From positions 1 through 32,860 of the forward strand of contig BAXV01000042.1 of NCBI GenBank assembly GCA_001310715.1: 32,860 nt of DNA. The letters are read 5' to 3'. This document shows positions 1 through 10,081 of this stretch, piece after piece; the first letter of the stretch is position 1, and each line of letters opens with the position of its first letter. The translations under genes and the position numbers were made by a program. A model generated the notes under the pieces. The model was not told the DNA's origin. It did not search any database and worked only from the letters and a program-made list of their open reading frames with translations. The DNA comes from Pseudovibrio sp. JCM 19062 (lineage in GTDB: Bacteria > Pseudomonadota > Alphaproteobacteria > Rhizobiales > Stappiaceae).

Positions 1-552
1 AACAGCCGGTGCGACCGCAGCCGCATGGGACCGCGTCCAGACCGAGTTCTATCATGGCAGCGTGAGGAATGCCGAGGTGGCCGAATTCGCCAGCGGCGCC
101 ATTGAGGCCGGAGATGAGCGTGCCGCCTGAGCAGTAGCCTCCGCCGACGCCTGTGCCGATGATCAGCCCGAAGACGCTGGCATAGCCGCGCCCTGCACCC
201 AGCTGAGCTTCGGAGAGGGTGAAGCAGTTGCAGTCGTTTTCAAAGGCGACGGCTCTGCCCAGTTTTTGGGTCAGGTCGCGATGAAGGGTGCGGCTGATGC
301 GAGTAGGTTGGCGGTGAGGAATTTGCCGGTTCGTTTGGAGTGGAAACCGGGAATGCCGACACCAACAGGCAGGTGTTTTGAGCCTGCTGTCTCTTCCAGC
401 CACACCACCATATCGCAGAGTGACTCCACCAGTTTCTCGTAGGAATCCTGCGGTGTTGGAATGCGTTTGGTCTCGACGGCGGCCCAACCGTCATCAAAGG
501 CGGTTGCTTCGATTTTGGTGCCGCCCAGATCAATCCCCCCTGCCCGAACCAT
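1..552 (-). CDS. ROK-family sugar kinase, probably N-acetylglucosamine kinase (3' end outside window, one frameshift)
   Basis: ROK kinases phosphorylate a hexose or amino sugar with ATP in the cytoplasm. The N-terminus has the ATP-binding motif GGIDLGGTKIEATAFDD. After repair the protein continues through DLTQKLGRAVAFENDCNC, a glycine-rich GTGVGGG stretch, GEFGHLGIPH and the zinc-site CGCGRTGC at the window edge. Reading is broken near 286, where a CCC run on the coding strand needs one more C. ATG at 552 is chosen because AAGAGGG lies five bases upstream; a longer reading from 597 has no such site. It starts 10 bases after the stop of the SIS gene, so it is the distal gene of the sugar operon. 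GlcNAc as substrate is inferred from context (GH20 hexosaminidase, SIS enzyme); another amino sugar is possible. Confidence 0.85.
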
Positions 553-562
553 ATTAACCCTC

Positions 563-1650
563 TTACACGTCATAGAGTTGTACGCCGGAGACGACACGGG
601 TCAGCGTGCCCTGCCCTTCAAACGGATTGTCTACATTGAAGCCAAGCTGGTATGACCAAACCACGCCCAGCCACTGGGCTATGAGAACATGGAGCACCGA
701 CATCCAGCCATCTTCCAGTTTGCATGGAATATGCACATCCGCTTGCTCGGCGTTGCCGATGGTGAGGACCGTGCGCTCACCAAATTGCGCTTTCACCTCT
801 TCGGCCAGATCCTCGTCGTAGCGGCGGGAATGCCGGTTGTTGGAGAGGAACACAAAGACCTTGGTCTGGTCATCGACAAAGGACTTTGGCCCGTGGCGAA
901 AGCGAGGGAGCTGTCCCAGATGGACGGGATTTTACCCGCTGACAATTCCATCACCTTGAGCGCACTTTCGCGGGCAACGAAGGTAAGCGGGCCGGAGCCG
1001 ACGAACACAGCGCGGTGGGGTCTGTCAAGTTTGCCCGCCAGCTGCTCTGCTTCCACCAGAACACTCGTTGCAGCCTTACTGATCTCAAGGATGTTGGAGG
1101 TGAATGCTTCCGGTGTTACCTCCCCAAAGACGGCCATGGCTGTGAGGATCATGGTGGTGAAGCTGGAGGTCATTGCAAAGCCGCTGTCGTGGCATGCCTC
1201 GGGCAACACGATTACGCGCTGACTGGCCTTTGACGCAGGCTGGCGGGTTGCCAGTGTACTGTCCTTGTTGCAGGTGATGTTCAGTCGTGGAGCTGCCGGG
1301 AAGAGTGCATCCAGCAGATCGAGTGTACCGATGGTCTCGGTGGAGTTGCCGGAACGGCCAAAGGATACCACCAGCGGGATCACCCCCGTGCGTTTGAACG
1401 TTTCCGGCGCGCTGACCAGATCAGTTGAGGGCACGGCGCGCATTGGCAGCATGGAGGTTGCATGCAACGCTCTGCAGAGAATATCGCCGATATAGGAGGA
1501 TGAGCCAGCGCCGCAGAACCAGATTTCTGTAGCTCCGGAATTGGCTACCCAGTCGCGCAGATCGTTTATTGAGGCCCCAATTTCCAGCGCCCAGCTTGTC
1601 CAGATTTGTGGCTGCGCCTTGATTTCGTGCGTTGTTGCCCAGTTGCCCAC
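563..1650 (-). CDS. SIS-domain sugar-phosphate isomerase/deaminase (AgaS/GlmS/NagB-II type), one frameshift
   Basis: Double-SIS proteins isomerise or deaminate phosphosugars such as glucosamine 6-phosphate. The first SIS domain has CGAGSSSY at about residues 46-53 and SFGRSGNSTET. The second has VGSGPLTFVARESALKVMELSAGK. After repair near 897 the protein reads WDSSLAF-RHGPKSFVDD, the RHGPK motif typical of the family, and runs to a TAA at 563, giving about 362 residues. The start is taken as GTG at 1650: it overlaps the reconstructed TAG stop of the upstream Gfo/Idh gene as TAGTG. The upstream residues that would extend the frame to 1713 are low-complexity, rich in Q and K. In this operon it probably acts as glucosamine-6-phosphate deaminase or a related step after GlcNAc uptake. 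The exact reaction is inferred. Confidence 0.85.
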
Positions 1651-2836
1651 TATATTGTTTCCGTCTTTTTTTTGTTTTTGTTGCTGCGGTTCCGCGCAGA
1701 TCAAAACTGTCAAACTTTTGCCAATAGGAGGTCAGGTCGACGACCTGACCGGTGGTGCGCGCCTGATCAAGTGCAAGGGCGGCAACGCCTGCCTCCAGCG
1801 CATCAACGACGGAGACTGGCAGGGCCTCCATTTCACCACGCAGGTACGCGCACAAATCCTGACACATCAAATCATCCGCACCGTAGTGGGCACCGGGACG
1901 GTCAATGGACTTGGTGTAATCTTCTTCCAGCACTGTGCTACGGGTATGGGCATCGGTCACTTTCAGGTAGCCGCGCACAAAGTCGCCCTCTGCCATGCCT
2001 TTGGTGCCGATTACGCAGAACCGGCGGTGTTCGTCCGGTACGTTGATGTTGGTGTGGAAGGCCATGGTCGCACCACTCTCGTATTCGAGGATGGCGGTTT
2101 GGTAATCAACAATGTCACCATCGGAGCGGAACGGATCTTCGGTCGCCTCCCAGATGGACTCTTTCACATGATACACCTTCGTATCTGTAGCTTCGTTGGG
2201 GGCGTTGGAGGGGACAAAGGATTTTCTGCCGCCGAAGCTGGCAACACGTGATGGGCGGGAACCGGTGACCATGTTGTAGATATCCAGATCATGGCAGCAT
2301 TTTTCCAGCATGAAGCCACCGGAGTATTTGGAGTGGCGGCGCCAATCGCGCATGAAGAAGGCACCGTGATAGGGCGCGATATGTTCGTTGGCCTCAATGG
2401 AGACAACAGAGCCGAGCTGTCGGGCTGCCTGTGCTTTGCGCAGGTCTCTGACGTGCTGGGCGTAGCGGAGCACCAGACCAACAAGCACCTGATCCGCGCC
2501 ATACCGGTAGAGCAGTTCTGCCAGTTCCATGGTCTCACTCATGGAGATCACCACCGGCTTTTCGGCAAAGATGCGGATGCCTGCTTCCAGACCGAGGCGA
2601 ATGTGCTGCAGATGCATATGGTTTGGTGAGCTGACGAACAAGAGGTCGGCCTCCTCGCCCGCCAGCATGTCTTCCAAGGTCTTGTAGGCGTTGATTGCCT
2701 CGTGGTTTTTCAGCCGTTCAATCTGGTAGGGATCGGGGTCCACATAGGCCACTACGTCTGCTTCCGGCATGTGAACTTGCAGTCGTTCCAGCACGCTGAC
2801 GGCGCGCAGGCCCATACCAACAACGATGATACGCAT
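1650..2836 (-). CDS. Gfo/Idh/MocA-family NAD(P)-dependent oxidoreductase, one frameshift at its 3' end
   Basis: The N-terminal Rossmann fold begins MRIIVVGMGLRAVSVLERL. The family's EKP motif follows (FAEKPVVISM, about residues 92-101), then the substrate-side GGFMLEKCCHDLDIYNMV with the conserved H-D pair. These enzymes oxidise or reduce sugars and cyclitols. As written, the frame runs on for about 75 residues into the antisense-like shadow of the next gene. Adding one A to the A8 run on the coding strand (1666-1673) gives a C-terminus KTETI and a TAG at 1650-1652 that overlaps the next GTG, about 395 residues, normal for the family. The start ATG at 2836 has AGGAG six bases before it. It sits between the ABC ATPase and the SIS gene and so probably converts the imported sugar or a derivative. 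Substrate unknown. Confidence 0.85.
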
Positions 2837-2845
2837 GTGTTTCTC

Positions 2846-3946
2846 CTAGGCCGGTTGCAGTGCGCCCAGACGTTTCTGTGCAATGCCATTTTTGTCAAAG
2901 ACGTAAGTGTTCTCCGGCTTGACGTTGAGCCGGATAATTGCGCCCTCGCGCACATCTGCCATGGCGGGCAGAGACGCACAGAATGAGTTGTTTCCGTTGA
3001 CCTCGCCATAAGCGATGGAGTGAGCTCCGAGACGTTCCAGCACTTCCACATGCATGGTGATTGGCCCCTTGCCATCAAGCTGCATGTGTTCTGGACGGAT
3101 TCCGATTTCAACTGTATCGCCAGCGCGGATACCCTGACTTGAGACAGGCACAGACAGGCTGTTGCCCTGCTTCAGTTGAAGGTGGAGACAGTGGTCTTCC
3201 ACACGGTCCACCATGGCGGGAACGAAGTTCATTTTGGGGTGCCCGATAAAGCCTGCCACGAACTTGTTGCGCGGGTGCAGGTACAGTTCCATAGGGGTGC
3301 CGCATTGCTCCACAAGGCCGTTGTTCAGAACCACGATACGGTCTGCCATGGTCATGGCTTCCACCTGATCGTGGGTTACGTAAATCATTGTGGTGTCGAG
3401 GCTTTTGTGGAGCTTTGAGAGTTCCACACGCATATCCCCGCGCAGCGCTGCATCAAGGTTTGAGAGCGGCTCGTCGAACAGGAAGACTTTGGGATTGCGC
3501 ACGATGGACCGGCCAATGGCAACGCGCTGACGCTGACCGCCGGAGAGCTGGCCGGGTTTGTGTTGCAACCGCTCTTCCAGCTGCAGGATAGCGGCAGCCT
3601 TATGGACGCGGTCTTTGATCTCTTCTTCCGGACGTTTGGCAACGCGCAGGGGAAAGGCGATATTTTCGAACACCGAGAGGTGGGGGTAGAGCGCGTAGCT
3701 CTGGAACACCATGGCGATGCCACGGTCGATTGGATGGTCTGAGGACACATCCTTTCCATCAATCAGAATGGCCCCTTGCGTTGCGATTTCCAAGCCTGCC
3801 ACAATGCGCAACAAGGTTGTTTTTCCGCAGCCAGACGGGCCAACAAAGACGACAAACTCTTTGTCCTCGATGGACAGGCTGACGTCCTTCAATACGGGTG
3901 TTGGTCCAAATGATTTGGTTATGTTTTGCAGCTGAAGCGTGGCCAT
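2846..3946 (-). CDS. ABC transporter ATPase of the UgpC/MalK/MsmK type (sugar import)
   Basis: Intact, 366 residues. Walker A is GPSGCGKTT (about 36-44), the Q-loop FQSYALYPHL (81-90), the signature LSGGQRQRVAIGRS (134-147), Walker B FLFDEP (155-160) and the H-loop YVTHDQVEAMT. The last 130 residues form the TOBE-like regulatory domain of this subfamily, including KMNFVPA and IGIRPEHM. It hydrolyses ATP on the cytoplasmic face to drive the two permeases encoded upstream. It follows the binding-protein gene across a perfect hairpin, and nine bases separate its stop from the next gene's start. The family's ATPases are sometimes shared by several transporters, but here all partners are present. 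Confidence 0.95.
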   Translation of the reverse strand: MATLQLQNITKSFGPTPVLKDVSLSIEDKEFVVFVGPSGCGKTTLLRIVAGLEIATQGAILIDGKDVSSDHPIDRGIAMVFQSYALYPHLSVFENIAFPLRVAKRPEEEIKDRVHKAAAILQLEERLQHKPGQLSGGQRQRVAIGRSIVRNPKVFLFDEPLSNLDAALRGDMRVELSKLHKSLDTTMIYVTHDQVEAMTMADRIVVLNNGLVEQCGTPMELYLHPRNKFVAGFIGHPKMNFVPAMVDRVEDHCLHLQLKQGNSLSVPVSSQGIRAGDTVEIGIRPEHMQLDGKGPITMHVEVLERLGAHSIAYGEVNGNNSFCASLPAMADVREGAIIRLNVKPENTYVFDKNGIAQKRLGALQPA

Positions 3947-3975
3947 GCTCTTCGTCTTCTCGCAGTCAGGAATTG

Positions 3976-3999
3976 GGAGAGGCTGGGGTCAGCCTCTCC
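3976..3999 (-). other. Perfect intercistronic hairpin between binding-protein and ATPase genes
   Basis: GGAGAGGCTG, a four-base loop, then CAGCCTCTCC: ten perfect base pairs. No T-run follows on the coding strand, so it is not an ordinary terminator. Placed just after the binding-protein stop (4010), it could protect the upstream mRNA from 3' decay and so raise binding protein over ATPase, as is known for malE-type genes. The role is inferred. Confidence 0.7.
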
Positions 4000-4009
4000 G
4001 GGGGTGCGC

Positions 4010-5229
4010 TTACTTGAACTCTTCGAGTTCTTCAGCCGCGATTGACACCAGATTTTCAGCAGTGTCGTCCTTCAGGATGATGCCCTGAATCATGGAGTTG
4101 ATGGTTGTCTGCATCGCTTTGTAGTCCACGAACAGCGGCTCAGGTCCTCCGGTCGGTATCGGTCGATGAAGACTTTCCAGTATGGATCATCCATGTAGTA
4201 TGGCTTCTCGTAGCCAAGCTCTTCATATTTCAGGATTGGGGTCAGCCCCCAGCCTTCTGGTCTGTCCAGCTCGTATTGGGAGTCGCCTGTGGTCATCATG
4301 CGGGCGAATTCCATGGCCAGATCCTCATGGCCGGAGCCTTTGAAGACGGCAAGCGAGTCGGTGATAAGGAGCGTTCCACTGACACCGCTTGGGCCTGCCG
4401 GAATTGCAGCAGCTATGGTGTTGATGCCTTCTTTATGCTGGCTGCGGGCCCATGGGCCGTCGATGTACATGCCGACTTTGTTGTCGTTGAACAGGTCACG
4501 CACCTGTGTACGCTCGAACGCGGTTGGGCCATCCTGAGAAACATCAACCAGCTTGCCGTAGAACTTGAGCGTTTCCAATGTGTTCTTGGAGTTGAGGGTG
4601 ATTTCGTTGGTGGATGGATCAATCACCTGACCGCCGTTGGAGTACAGGTAGTTGAGGAACTGGTGCATGGTGTTGTCGAAGTCTTTGCCCGTGAGACCCA
4701 CACCAGCTTTTCCGGTTTTGTCCTTGATGATTTTGGCTGTTTCATACATCTCATCCCATGTCTTCGGCGCTTCACAAGCAAGACCGGCTTCCTCGAAGAT
4801 GTCACAGTTGAGGAAGAGGCCCTTGGTGGAGAATGCACGCGGGAAGCCCCAGAACTGATCGCGGTAGCTTACTGTTCCCAGAACGCCCGGCTGGTAGCTC
4901 TGCTGTTGCTCCTCGGAAATGGCAACTGGAACGACAAGGTCATTGTCCGCCAGCTGCTTGAGCGTACGGGAGCCCATGTAGGACACGGAAGGCGGGCTGC
5001 CAGCGGCAGCGAGCTTTAGCGACTTATCCTGACAGGTGCCCCATGGCAGGTTTTCCATGTTGACGGTGTTGCCCGGATATTTGGCTTCAAATTCCGCGAT
5101 CACTTTGCGGTCCTGATCCAGACCATTGTCGCCGCAGCGGATGAAATGCAGCTCAGCTGATTGGGCTGCAGATGCGCTCAACATTGCACCTGCCCCTGCT
5201 GCTGCGAGTAAAATCAATTTATTCCTCAT
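4010..5229 (-). CDS. Sugar ABC transporter substrate-binding protein, one frameshift
   Basis: A family 1 extracellular solute-binding protein. The signal peptide is MRNKLILLAAAGAGAMLSAS with cleavage likely after AQSA, so it is exported to the periplasm. The mature start, AELHFIRCGDNGLDQDRKVI, and later YLYSNGGQVIDP and GMYIDGPWARSQHK are typical sugar-binding-protein blocks. The frame breaks near 4140. With one base restored it continues PEPLFVDYKAMQTTINSMIQ and ends EELEEFK with TAA at 4010, about 406 residues. It is the third gene of the operon, after both permeases. Specificity for GlcNAc or a chitooligosaccharide is inferred from the GH20 enzyme and the downstream amino-sugar enzymes, not from binding residues. 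Confidence 0.9.
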
Positions 5230-5262
5230 GGTTTTTCCTCCCGATAACCAGAGTAAAAAAAG

Positions 5263-6105
5263 TCACTCCTTGAGCGCGCCGGCTGTGAGGCCGGCGACCA
5301 GATAGCGTTGTAAAAACAAGAAAATTATGAGTACGGGCAATATTCCAATAATGCTTGCTGCCATCATCTGATTCCATTTAACCGACGCGTAGCCGATAAA
5401 CTCCAGAATGCCCGCTGGCAGAGGCATAAACTCTTTGACGCTGTTGAACGTAATTGCGAACAGGAACTGCTGTGCGTAGGCAGACAGGAACACGGCCACC
5501 CCCACCACCATCAGCCCCGGAACGGCCAAGGGCAGGACCACGCGGCGCAGGGTGTAAAGACGGCTGGCGCCATCCATAAAAGCGGCCTCTTCCAATTCGC
5601 GGGGGATCTTCTCCAGATAGGATTTTAAGAGCCAGATGCCCATTGGCACCAGAAAGGCGGCACCTGGAACAATCATGGCGAAATAGGTGTTGAGCATGCC
5701 GTAGGTTCTCAGGAGCTTGTAGAGCGGAATAAGCAGGACAGCGCCTGAGAACATGTTGACCGCCAAAAAGATGCCGAGGCTGAGCGTTTTGCCTTTGAAA
5801 TCAAACCGGGCATAGGCGTAGGCAGCAGGGATGATGAACGTGAGCGCCAGTGCCGTGACCGACAGGGAAATAAACATGCTGTTTGCGATGTAGCGGGGCA
5901 GCATGGGCACCGTCACCCACATCTGGGCGTAGGCTTTGAACGAGAAGTCGTCAGACCAGAACTGGTAGGGCGAGCGGAACAGATGCTCCAGTGGCCGTAG
6001 CGAGGTCATGAACATCTCGAAGAACGGCAGCAGGATGAAGCCGAGGAAAAGCGCCACGCAGAAGTAGAGGAAAATCTTATGCGGCAGTGAGTAATGATCC
6101 ATCAT
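5263..6105 (-). CDS. Sugar ABC transporter permease, MalG type
   Basis: Intact, 280 residues, with about six hydrophobic membrane segments, beginning with HKIFLYFCVALFLGFILLPF. The cytoplasmic EAA loop EEAAFMDGASRLYTLRRVVL, which docks on the ATPase, lies at about residues 175-195. C-terminal features FLQRYLVAGLTAGALKE are classic for MalG-like permeases. Its ATG overlaps the stop of the preceding permease as ATGA (6102-6105), implying translational coupling and equal amounts. It works in the inner membrane with the partner permease, the binding protein and the ATPase. Confidence 0.95.
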   Translation of the reverse strand: MMDHYSLPHKIFLYFCVALFLGFILLPFFEMFMTSLRPLEHLFRSPYQFWSDDFSFKAYAQMWVTVPMLPRYIANSMFISLSVTALALTFIIPAAYAYARFDFKGKTLSLGIFLAVNMFSGAVLLIPLYKLLRTYGMLNTYFAMIVPGAAFLVPMGIWLLKSYLEKIPRELEEAAFMDGASRLYTLRRVVLPLAVPGLMVVGVAVFLSAYAQQFLFAITFNSVKEFMPLPAGILEFIGYASVKWNQMMAASIIGILPVLIIFLFLQRYLVAGLTAGALKE

Positions 6106-7072
6106 GTCAGACTGCCTCGAAACGTTTTTTTGATCTGGTGGAGCGCAAACAGGTAGACCAGCGAGAACACGCTGAGCAGTGTCACCACGACCACAGCCCG
6201 TGCAGCCCCCTGCCCGAATTTATAGTTTGCAATGGCCATCTTGTAGGTGTCGATGATTAGCGTCGTGGTTGCGCTGCGCGGCCCGCCTTCGGTCAGGATC
6301 CAAATGATCTCGAAGGAGTTGAAGGTCCAGATGATCGACAGGATGGACATGGTGATGATCACCGGCAGGATTTGCGGAATGGTGATGCGGCGGAAGCGGT
6401 ACCAGCGGGAAGCGCCGTCCACATAGGCTGCCTCATAAAGATCGCGCGGTACGCCTTGCATGGCGGCGAGCAGGAAGATTGTCACCATGGGCAGGCCAAC
6501 CCAAACGTCGGTGATCACTGCGGAATAGAACGCGCTGTTTTTGTAGGCGAGGAACTCGAAAGGACCATCAAGAATGCCAACATACTGCAGGACGCCGGAG
6601 ATGATGCCGAAGTGGCCGTTGTAAAGCCATAACCAGCCGAAACAGCCGATGGCCACCGGGACAATCCATGGGGGCATGACCAGCATGCGGAACAGGGCGC
6701 GACCGGGGATGGCGGCATTGAGCAGGGTTGCGCCGATCAGGCCCAAAACGATTTTTAGTGAGACCGATAGGAACATCCAATAGAACGTTCTGGAAATTGT
6801 CTGGCTGAATTTGCGAGAGCTGAACAGCTTTTCGTAGTTGGCGGTGCGATATACGCCTCGCCGCCAATGTTGGCGTTGGTGAACGACAGGCGGATTGTCT
6901 CAACCAGTGGCCACGCCACGACGAGCATAAGATACAGTGCTGCCGGTGCAATCAAAGCCCAAGCAAAGGTTGCCTGCGAGCGCATCAGCCCGTTCAATCT
7001 AGCTTGTTGCTTTTGTGATGGACCGCGGCTCTCGCCCTGTAAGGCCAGCGTGTCCCCAGACGCATGTGTCAT
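6102..7072 (-). CDS. Sugar ABC transporter permease, MalF type, one frameshift; first gene of the operon
   Basis: The N-terminus (about residues 1-85) has a short polar leader, then a membrane segment ATFAWALIAPAALYLMLVVA. The frame breaks near 6848. One restored base gives IGGEAYI, then TANYEKLFSSRKFSQTISRT, then WMFLSVSLKIVLGL, for about 323 residues overall. The EAA loop is YEAAYVDGASRWYRFRRITI. It pairs with the MalG-type permease next door in the inner membrane. ATG at 7072 is preceded by GGGGAG. The 276 bases upstream are shared with the divergent GntR gene, so transcription of the whole sugar operon probably begins there. Confidence 0.9.
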
Positions 7073-7348
7073 GCGCTCTCCCCAGTTCCCAAAAGTGATC
7101 GGCTGTCACTCGCCACTTGCGTCTTGTTATCGCCAGGGAGACGAACCACGTTTTTTTGCGAGTCTTAAAACAGTACCAAACCAAATCCATTTGTCTACCA
7201 CTTTACTACCTCAAAAACATCAATCCAGTTTTTGGCGGGATTCGGCGATTTATTGGGAGTTTCACGCAATTTTCTCTCTTTTGAAATTTGCATTGGTCTT
7301 AAAAAGGTCTTATCAAAACACAAAGCGCAACTTTGATTGACTGGCACT
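7073..7348. promoter_or_regulatory. Divergent promoter region between sugar operon and GntR gene, with a direct repeat
   Basis: Intergenic, 276 bases, separating the leftward ABC operon from the rightward regulator. It holds GGTCTTA twice, at 7295-7301 and 7306-7312, 11 bases apart, which puts both copies on one face of the helix. That, and the position just before the regulator gene, suggests a GntR/NagR-like operator, though such operators are usually inverted repeats. No promoter boxes could be assigned with confidence. Confidence 0.4.
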
Positions 7349-8116
7349 ATGGCGATAAACCAAACCCAATATTCTGAGCTGTTTTCTCCCACGTCCTGGC
7401 ACCATCAAAGTGGAGGGCCGAGGTACTTGCAGCTGCAGCGCCATCTGGAATCTGCGATCAAAAACGGACATTTGCCTGCTGAAGCGACGTTGCCGGCGGA
7501 ACGTGAGCTGGCGGCGATGACCGGCCTGTCGCGAGTAACGATTCGCAAGGCAATCGGGCAGCTGGTGGAAGACGGGCTGGTGATTCAGCGTCGCGGGTCT
7601 GGTTCGTTTGTGGCACCCAAAGTGCAGCGCATGGAGCAGTCGCTGTCGCGTTTGACCTCATTTACCGAGGACATGCAGCGGCGTGGCATGACGTCTTCCT
7701 CTGAACTTCTGGAAAGTGGAACCTACCTGCCCTCGCCTGAGGAGATCGTGTCACTTGGGCTGGCTTCCGGCGAGCAGGTTGTGCGCATCAAGCGTTTGCG
7801 CCGTGCAGATGGCATTCCAATGGCCGTGGAAACCAGTTCACTCTCCAGCGAGTTTCTACCAAACCCTGATGATGTGGTGACATCGCTTTATGAAGTTTTG
7901 TCTGCGCAAGGCATTCGTCCGTCCCGTGCGATCCAGCGTATTTCTGCCTGCAAGCTGACAGCGGAACAGGCGGAGCTGTTGGAAGTGGCAGAGGGGGATG
8001 CCGCGCTTTACATCGACCGCACCGCCTACCTGCCCAGCGGGCGGGTGATTGAATTGACAGCAGGTGTTTATCGCGGTGACATCTATGATTTTGTTGCGGA
8101 ATTGCGCAGCGCTTAA
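7349..8116 (+). CDS. GntR-family transcriptional regulator with UTRA domain (HutC/NagR subfamily)
   Basis: Intact, 255 residues from ATG 7349; a TTG at 7337 in the same frame is a less likely start. Neither has a strong ribosome site. The winged helix lies at about residues 25-95: PRYLQLQRHLESAIKNGHLP, LPAERELAAMTGLSRVTIRK and LVIQRRGSGSFVAP, the last being the wing. The UTRA effector domain follows (about 115-250) with VVRIKRLRRADGIPMAVETS. Members such as NagR/YvoA bind glucosamine- or GlcNAc-phosphates and release DNA. It faces the amino-sugar ABC operon and converges with the hexosaminidase gene, so it probably represses both when substrate is absent. The effector is inferred. Confidence 0.92.
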   Translation: MAINQTQYSELFSPTSWHHQSGGPRYLQLQRHLESAIKNGHLPAEATLPAERELAAMTGLSRVTIRKAIGQLVEDGLVIQRRGSGSFVAPKVQRMEQSLSRLTSFTEDMQRRGMTSSSELLESGTYLPSPEEIVSLGLASGEQVVRIKRLRRADGIPMAVETSSLSSEFLPNPDDVVTSLYEVLSAQGIRPSRAIQRISACKLTAEQAELLEVAEGDAALYIDRTAYLPSGRVIELTAGVYRGDIYDFVAELRSA

Positions 8117-8123
8117 GGTTTCT

Positions 8124-8159
8124 AAAAGACCCGCTGCCAAGGTTTGGTGCGGGTCTTTT
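8124..8159. terminator. Shared bidirectional terminator between GntR gene and hexosaminidase gene
   Basis: AAAAGACCCGC (8124-8134) pairs with GCGGGTCTTTT (8149-8159). The 14-base loop contains a smaller CCAA/TTGG stem. A T-run ends the hairpin on the + strand, and the A-run at the left gives a T-run on the - strand. It lies between two convergent stops at 8116 and 8165. Confidence 0.85.
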
Positions 8160-8164
8160 TCTAT

Positions 8165-10081
8165 CTAATCCCGCACATCCTGATGCCAGCCGATGGCGGA
8201 GAGCAGCTTGGTGTAGCAGGCTGCTTTTTGCGTGAGTTTTTCTGCATCCGGTTTGTTGGCGCGGGTGGCCATCCGATTTCTGCGATGCCTAGAATACGCG
8301 GGGCGATCATGGTTTCCATGTTGGCGTCGCGCTGGACGACCTCTGACCATAGACAGCCTTGCGCACCGATGATTTTGTCCTCCAGCTCCGGTTCGTTTTC
8401 AGGTACCGGATCCCAGTTGATGCTGTCAGCAAGGCTGGTGATGCCTGCCCAGTTGGTGCCGATTTCGTTGAGGTCATCGGAGGGGGCAATGTCCCAATAG
8501 GCATGGGCAGCGGGTGTCATGACGACGGAATACCCTTTGCGAGCAGCAGCCAGTCCCGGCCCTTGCTCGCTCCATGAGAATAGGATGGCGTTGTTGTTGA
8601 TGCCCCCGTTTGCGCCTTTGGCCGCCTCCTCCCACGCGGCAGGACGAACGCCCAGAGATTGAACGTAAGCGCCGAGCTTTTCCATCATCCAGCCTTGTAC
8701 GTCGTCGGCTGTTTTGAGGCCCTGATCTGCCTTCAACTTTTCAATGGCGGGGGATTGGGTCCACGCAGCGGGTGGGCGTTCATCACAGCCTAAGTGCAGG
8801 TGAGCAAACGGGAAAAGGCCAGCGACCTCTTTGGCAAGCGCTTCCATGTAGGTCCACGCAGCTGGCAGGGCCGGGTTGATGGTGTTCTCCAGATAGCCCT
8901 GAATGGAGACTTCGTTGCTTTTGTCTTCTGGCTCTCTCAGTTCTGGATGGATTTGCAGCGCGGCCCATGAATGGGCCGGGACCTCAATTTCTGGCAGGAC
9001 TTCGATGTGGAGCTGCTTGGCATGGCCCACCAATTGCTGTGCGAAGGCTTTGGAATAGGTGCCCCCTTGCGGGCCAGCAGCTCCGCCGAAGACACCCGGA
9101 ACAACCCTACCTTCTCCGCGCATGCCGGATTGTTTCCAGAGCTGCGGATAGCTTTCCACTTCCAGACGGAAGGCTTCATCATCGCAGAAGTGCCAGTGGA
9201 AACGGTTGAGCTTGAGCAGGGCCATCATGTCCAGCAAGCGCAGCAGTGTTTCGGGCTGATAGAAGTGTCGTGCGCAATCCAGATGCTGGCCGCGCCATTC
9301 GAAACGCGGGACATCTGTGATTTGCCCGCAGGGTATGGTTCCGCCATAGATCAGCTTGAGATTGAGCAGTGTGATTGCGCCGTAATAGACGCCCGTAGCA
9401 CCGGACGCAGAAAGGGTGATCCCTTCCGGCGAGATTGTCAGCTCGTAGGCATCTTCTGCCAGAGTTTGCTTATTGGTGAAGCGGAGTGGGGCTCCGTTCT
9501 GTGCAAGGAACGGGCCGATCGTATTGCGCTGTGCCAGAGCATCGACAACCATCACACTTGCCGCAGGCTCTTCCGTATTCCAGGAAGCATCCAGAGTGTA
9601 GCCATCACTCACTTGGAGACTATCACCAGAGGCTGCCAGCTTTGCGGTGTCGGGGTTAGCATGAGTTGGCCGGATGCCGGATCGGCGTGTTGCTCTGACA
9701 GTCTGGTGGTAAAGTGCGGATCTATGCCACGCGGATGATCTCTACAGGCAATATGCGGCTATCCTGCAAACGCAGGTACGCCCCTTTGGGAAACCAGCTG
9801 CGGTTGGCGGGGTTTCTGTTGCCCTCATATTTGAGCGAAAACTGTTGCCCCTGCCCTGCTCCCAGCCGCTCCTGATCAAAGTGCAGCTCAATGTAGCTTG
9901 CCGTCCTATGCCGCACTTTCGCGCCTTCAGTCACTTCGCAAGGCGCAAGCATGCTGAAGCACAGGGTGTGGTTGGAGATGGAGGTGTCTACGCTGGCGGA
10001 AAGGATGCAGTTGATTTGCCCGTCCTCTGTGCGCCATGTTTCCATTCTGATTGCCGTTTCGACACAGCCAGTAGATTCCAT
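8165..10081 (-). CDS. Beta-N-acetylhexosaminidase, glycoside hydrolase family 20, three frameshifts
   Basis: Cleaves terminal GlcNAc from chitooligosaccharides. Three domains are visible. An N-terminal beta domain (about residues 1-120) ends LQDSRILPVEIIRVA. A GH20b domain contains SDGYTLDASWNTE. The catalytic barrel has FRLEVESYPQLWKQSGMRGE and HLHLGCDERPPAAW, where D-E is the catalytic pair. Breaks near 9722, 9615 and 8270 are each cured by one base. The joined protein is about 639 residues and ends in a frame reading TRANKPDAEKLTQKAACYTK and HQDVRD. The start at 10081 has AGGAGG seven bases before it. No clear signal peptide was seen, suggesting action on imported oligosaccharides in the cytoplasm, which fits the adjacent ABC importer. 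Same-strand neighbour of the sugar operon, separated by the regulator. Confidence 0.92.

Noticed and set aside
4105..5019. A 304-residue open frame on the + strand
   Set aside because: It is exactly antisense to the binding-protein gene, which has a signal peptide and family motifs. The frame has no ribosome site or recognisable domain and is a codon-composition shadow.
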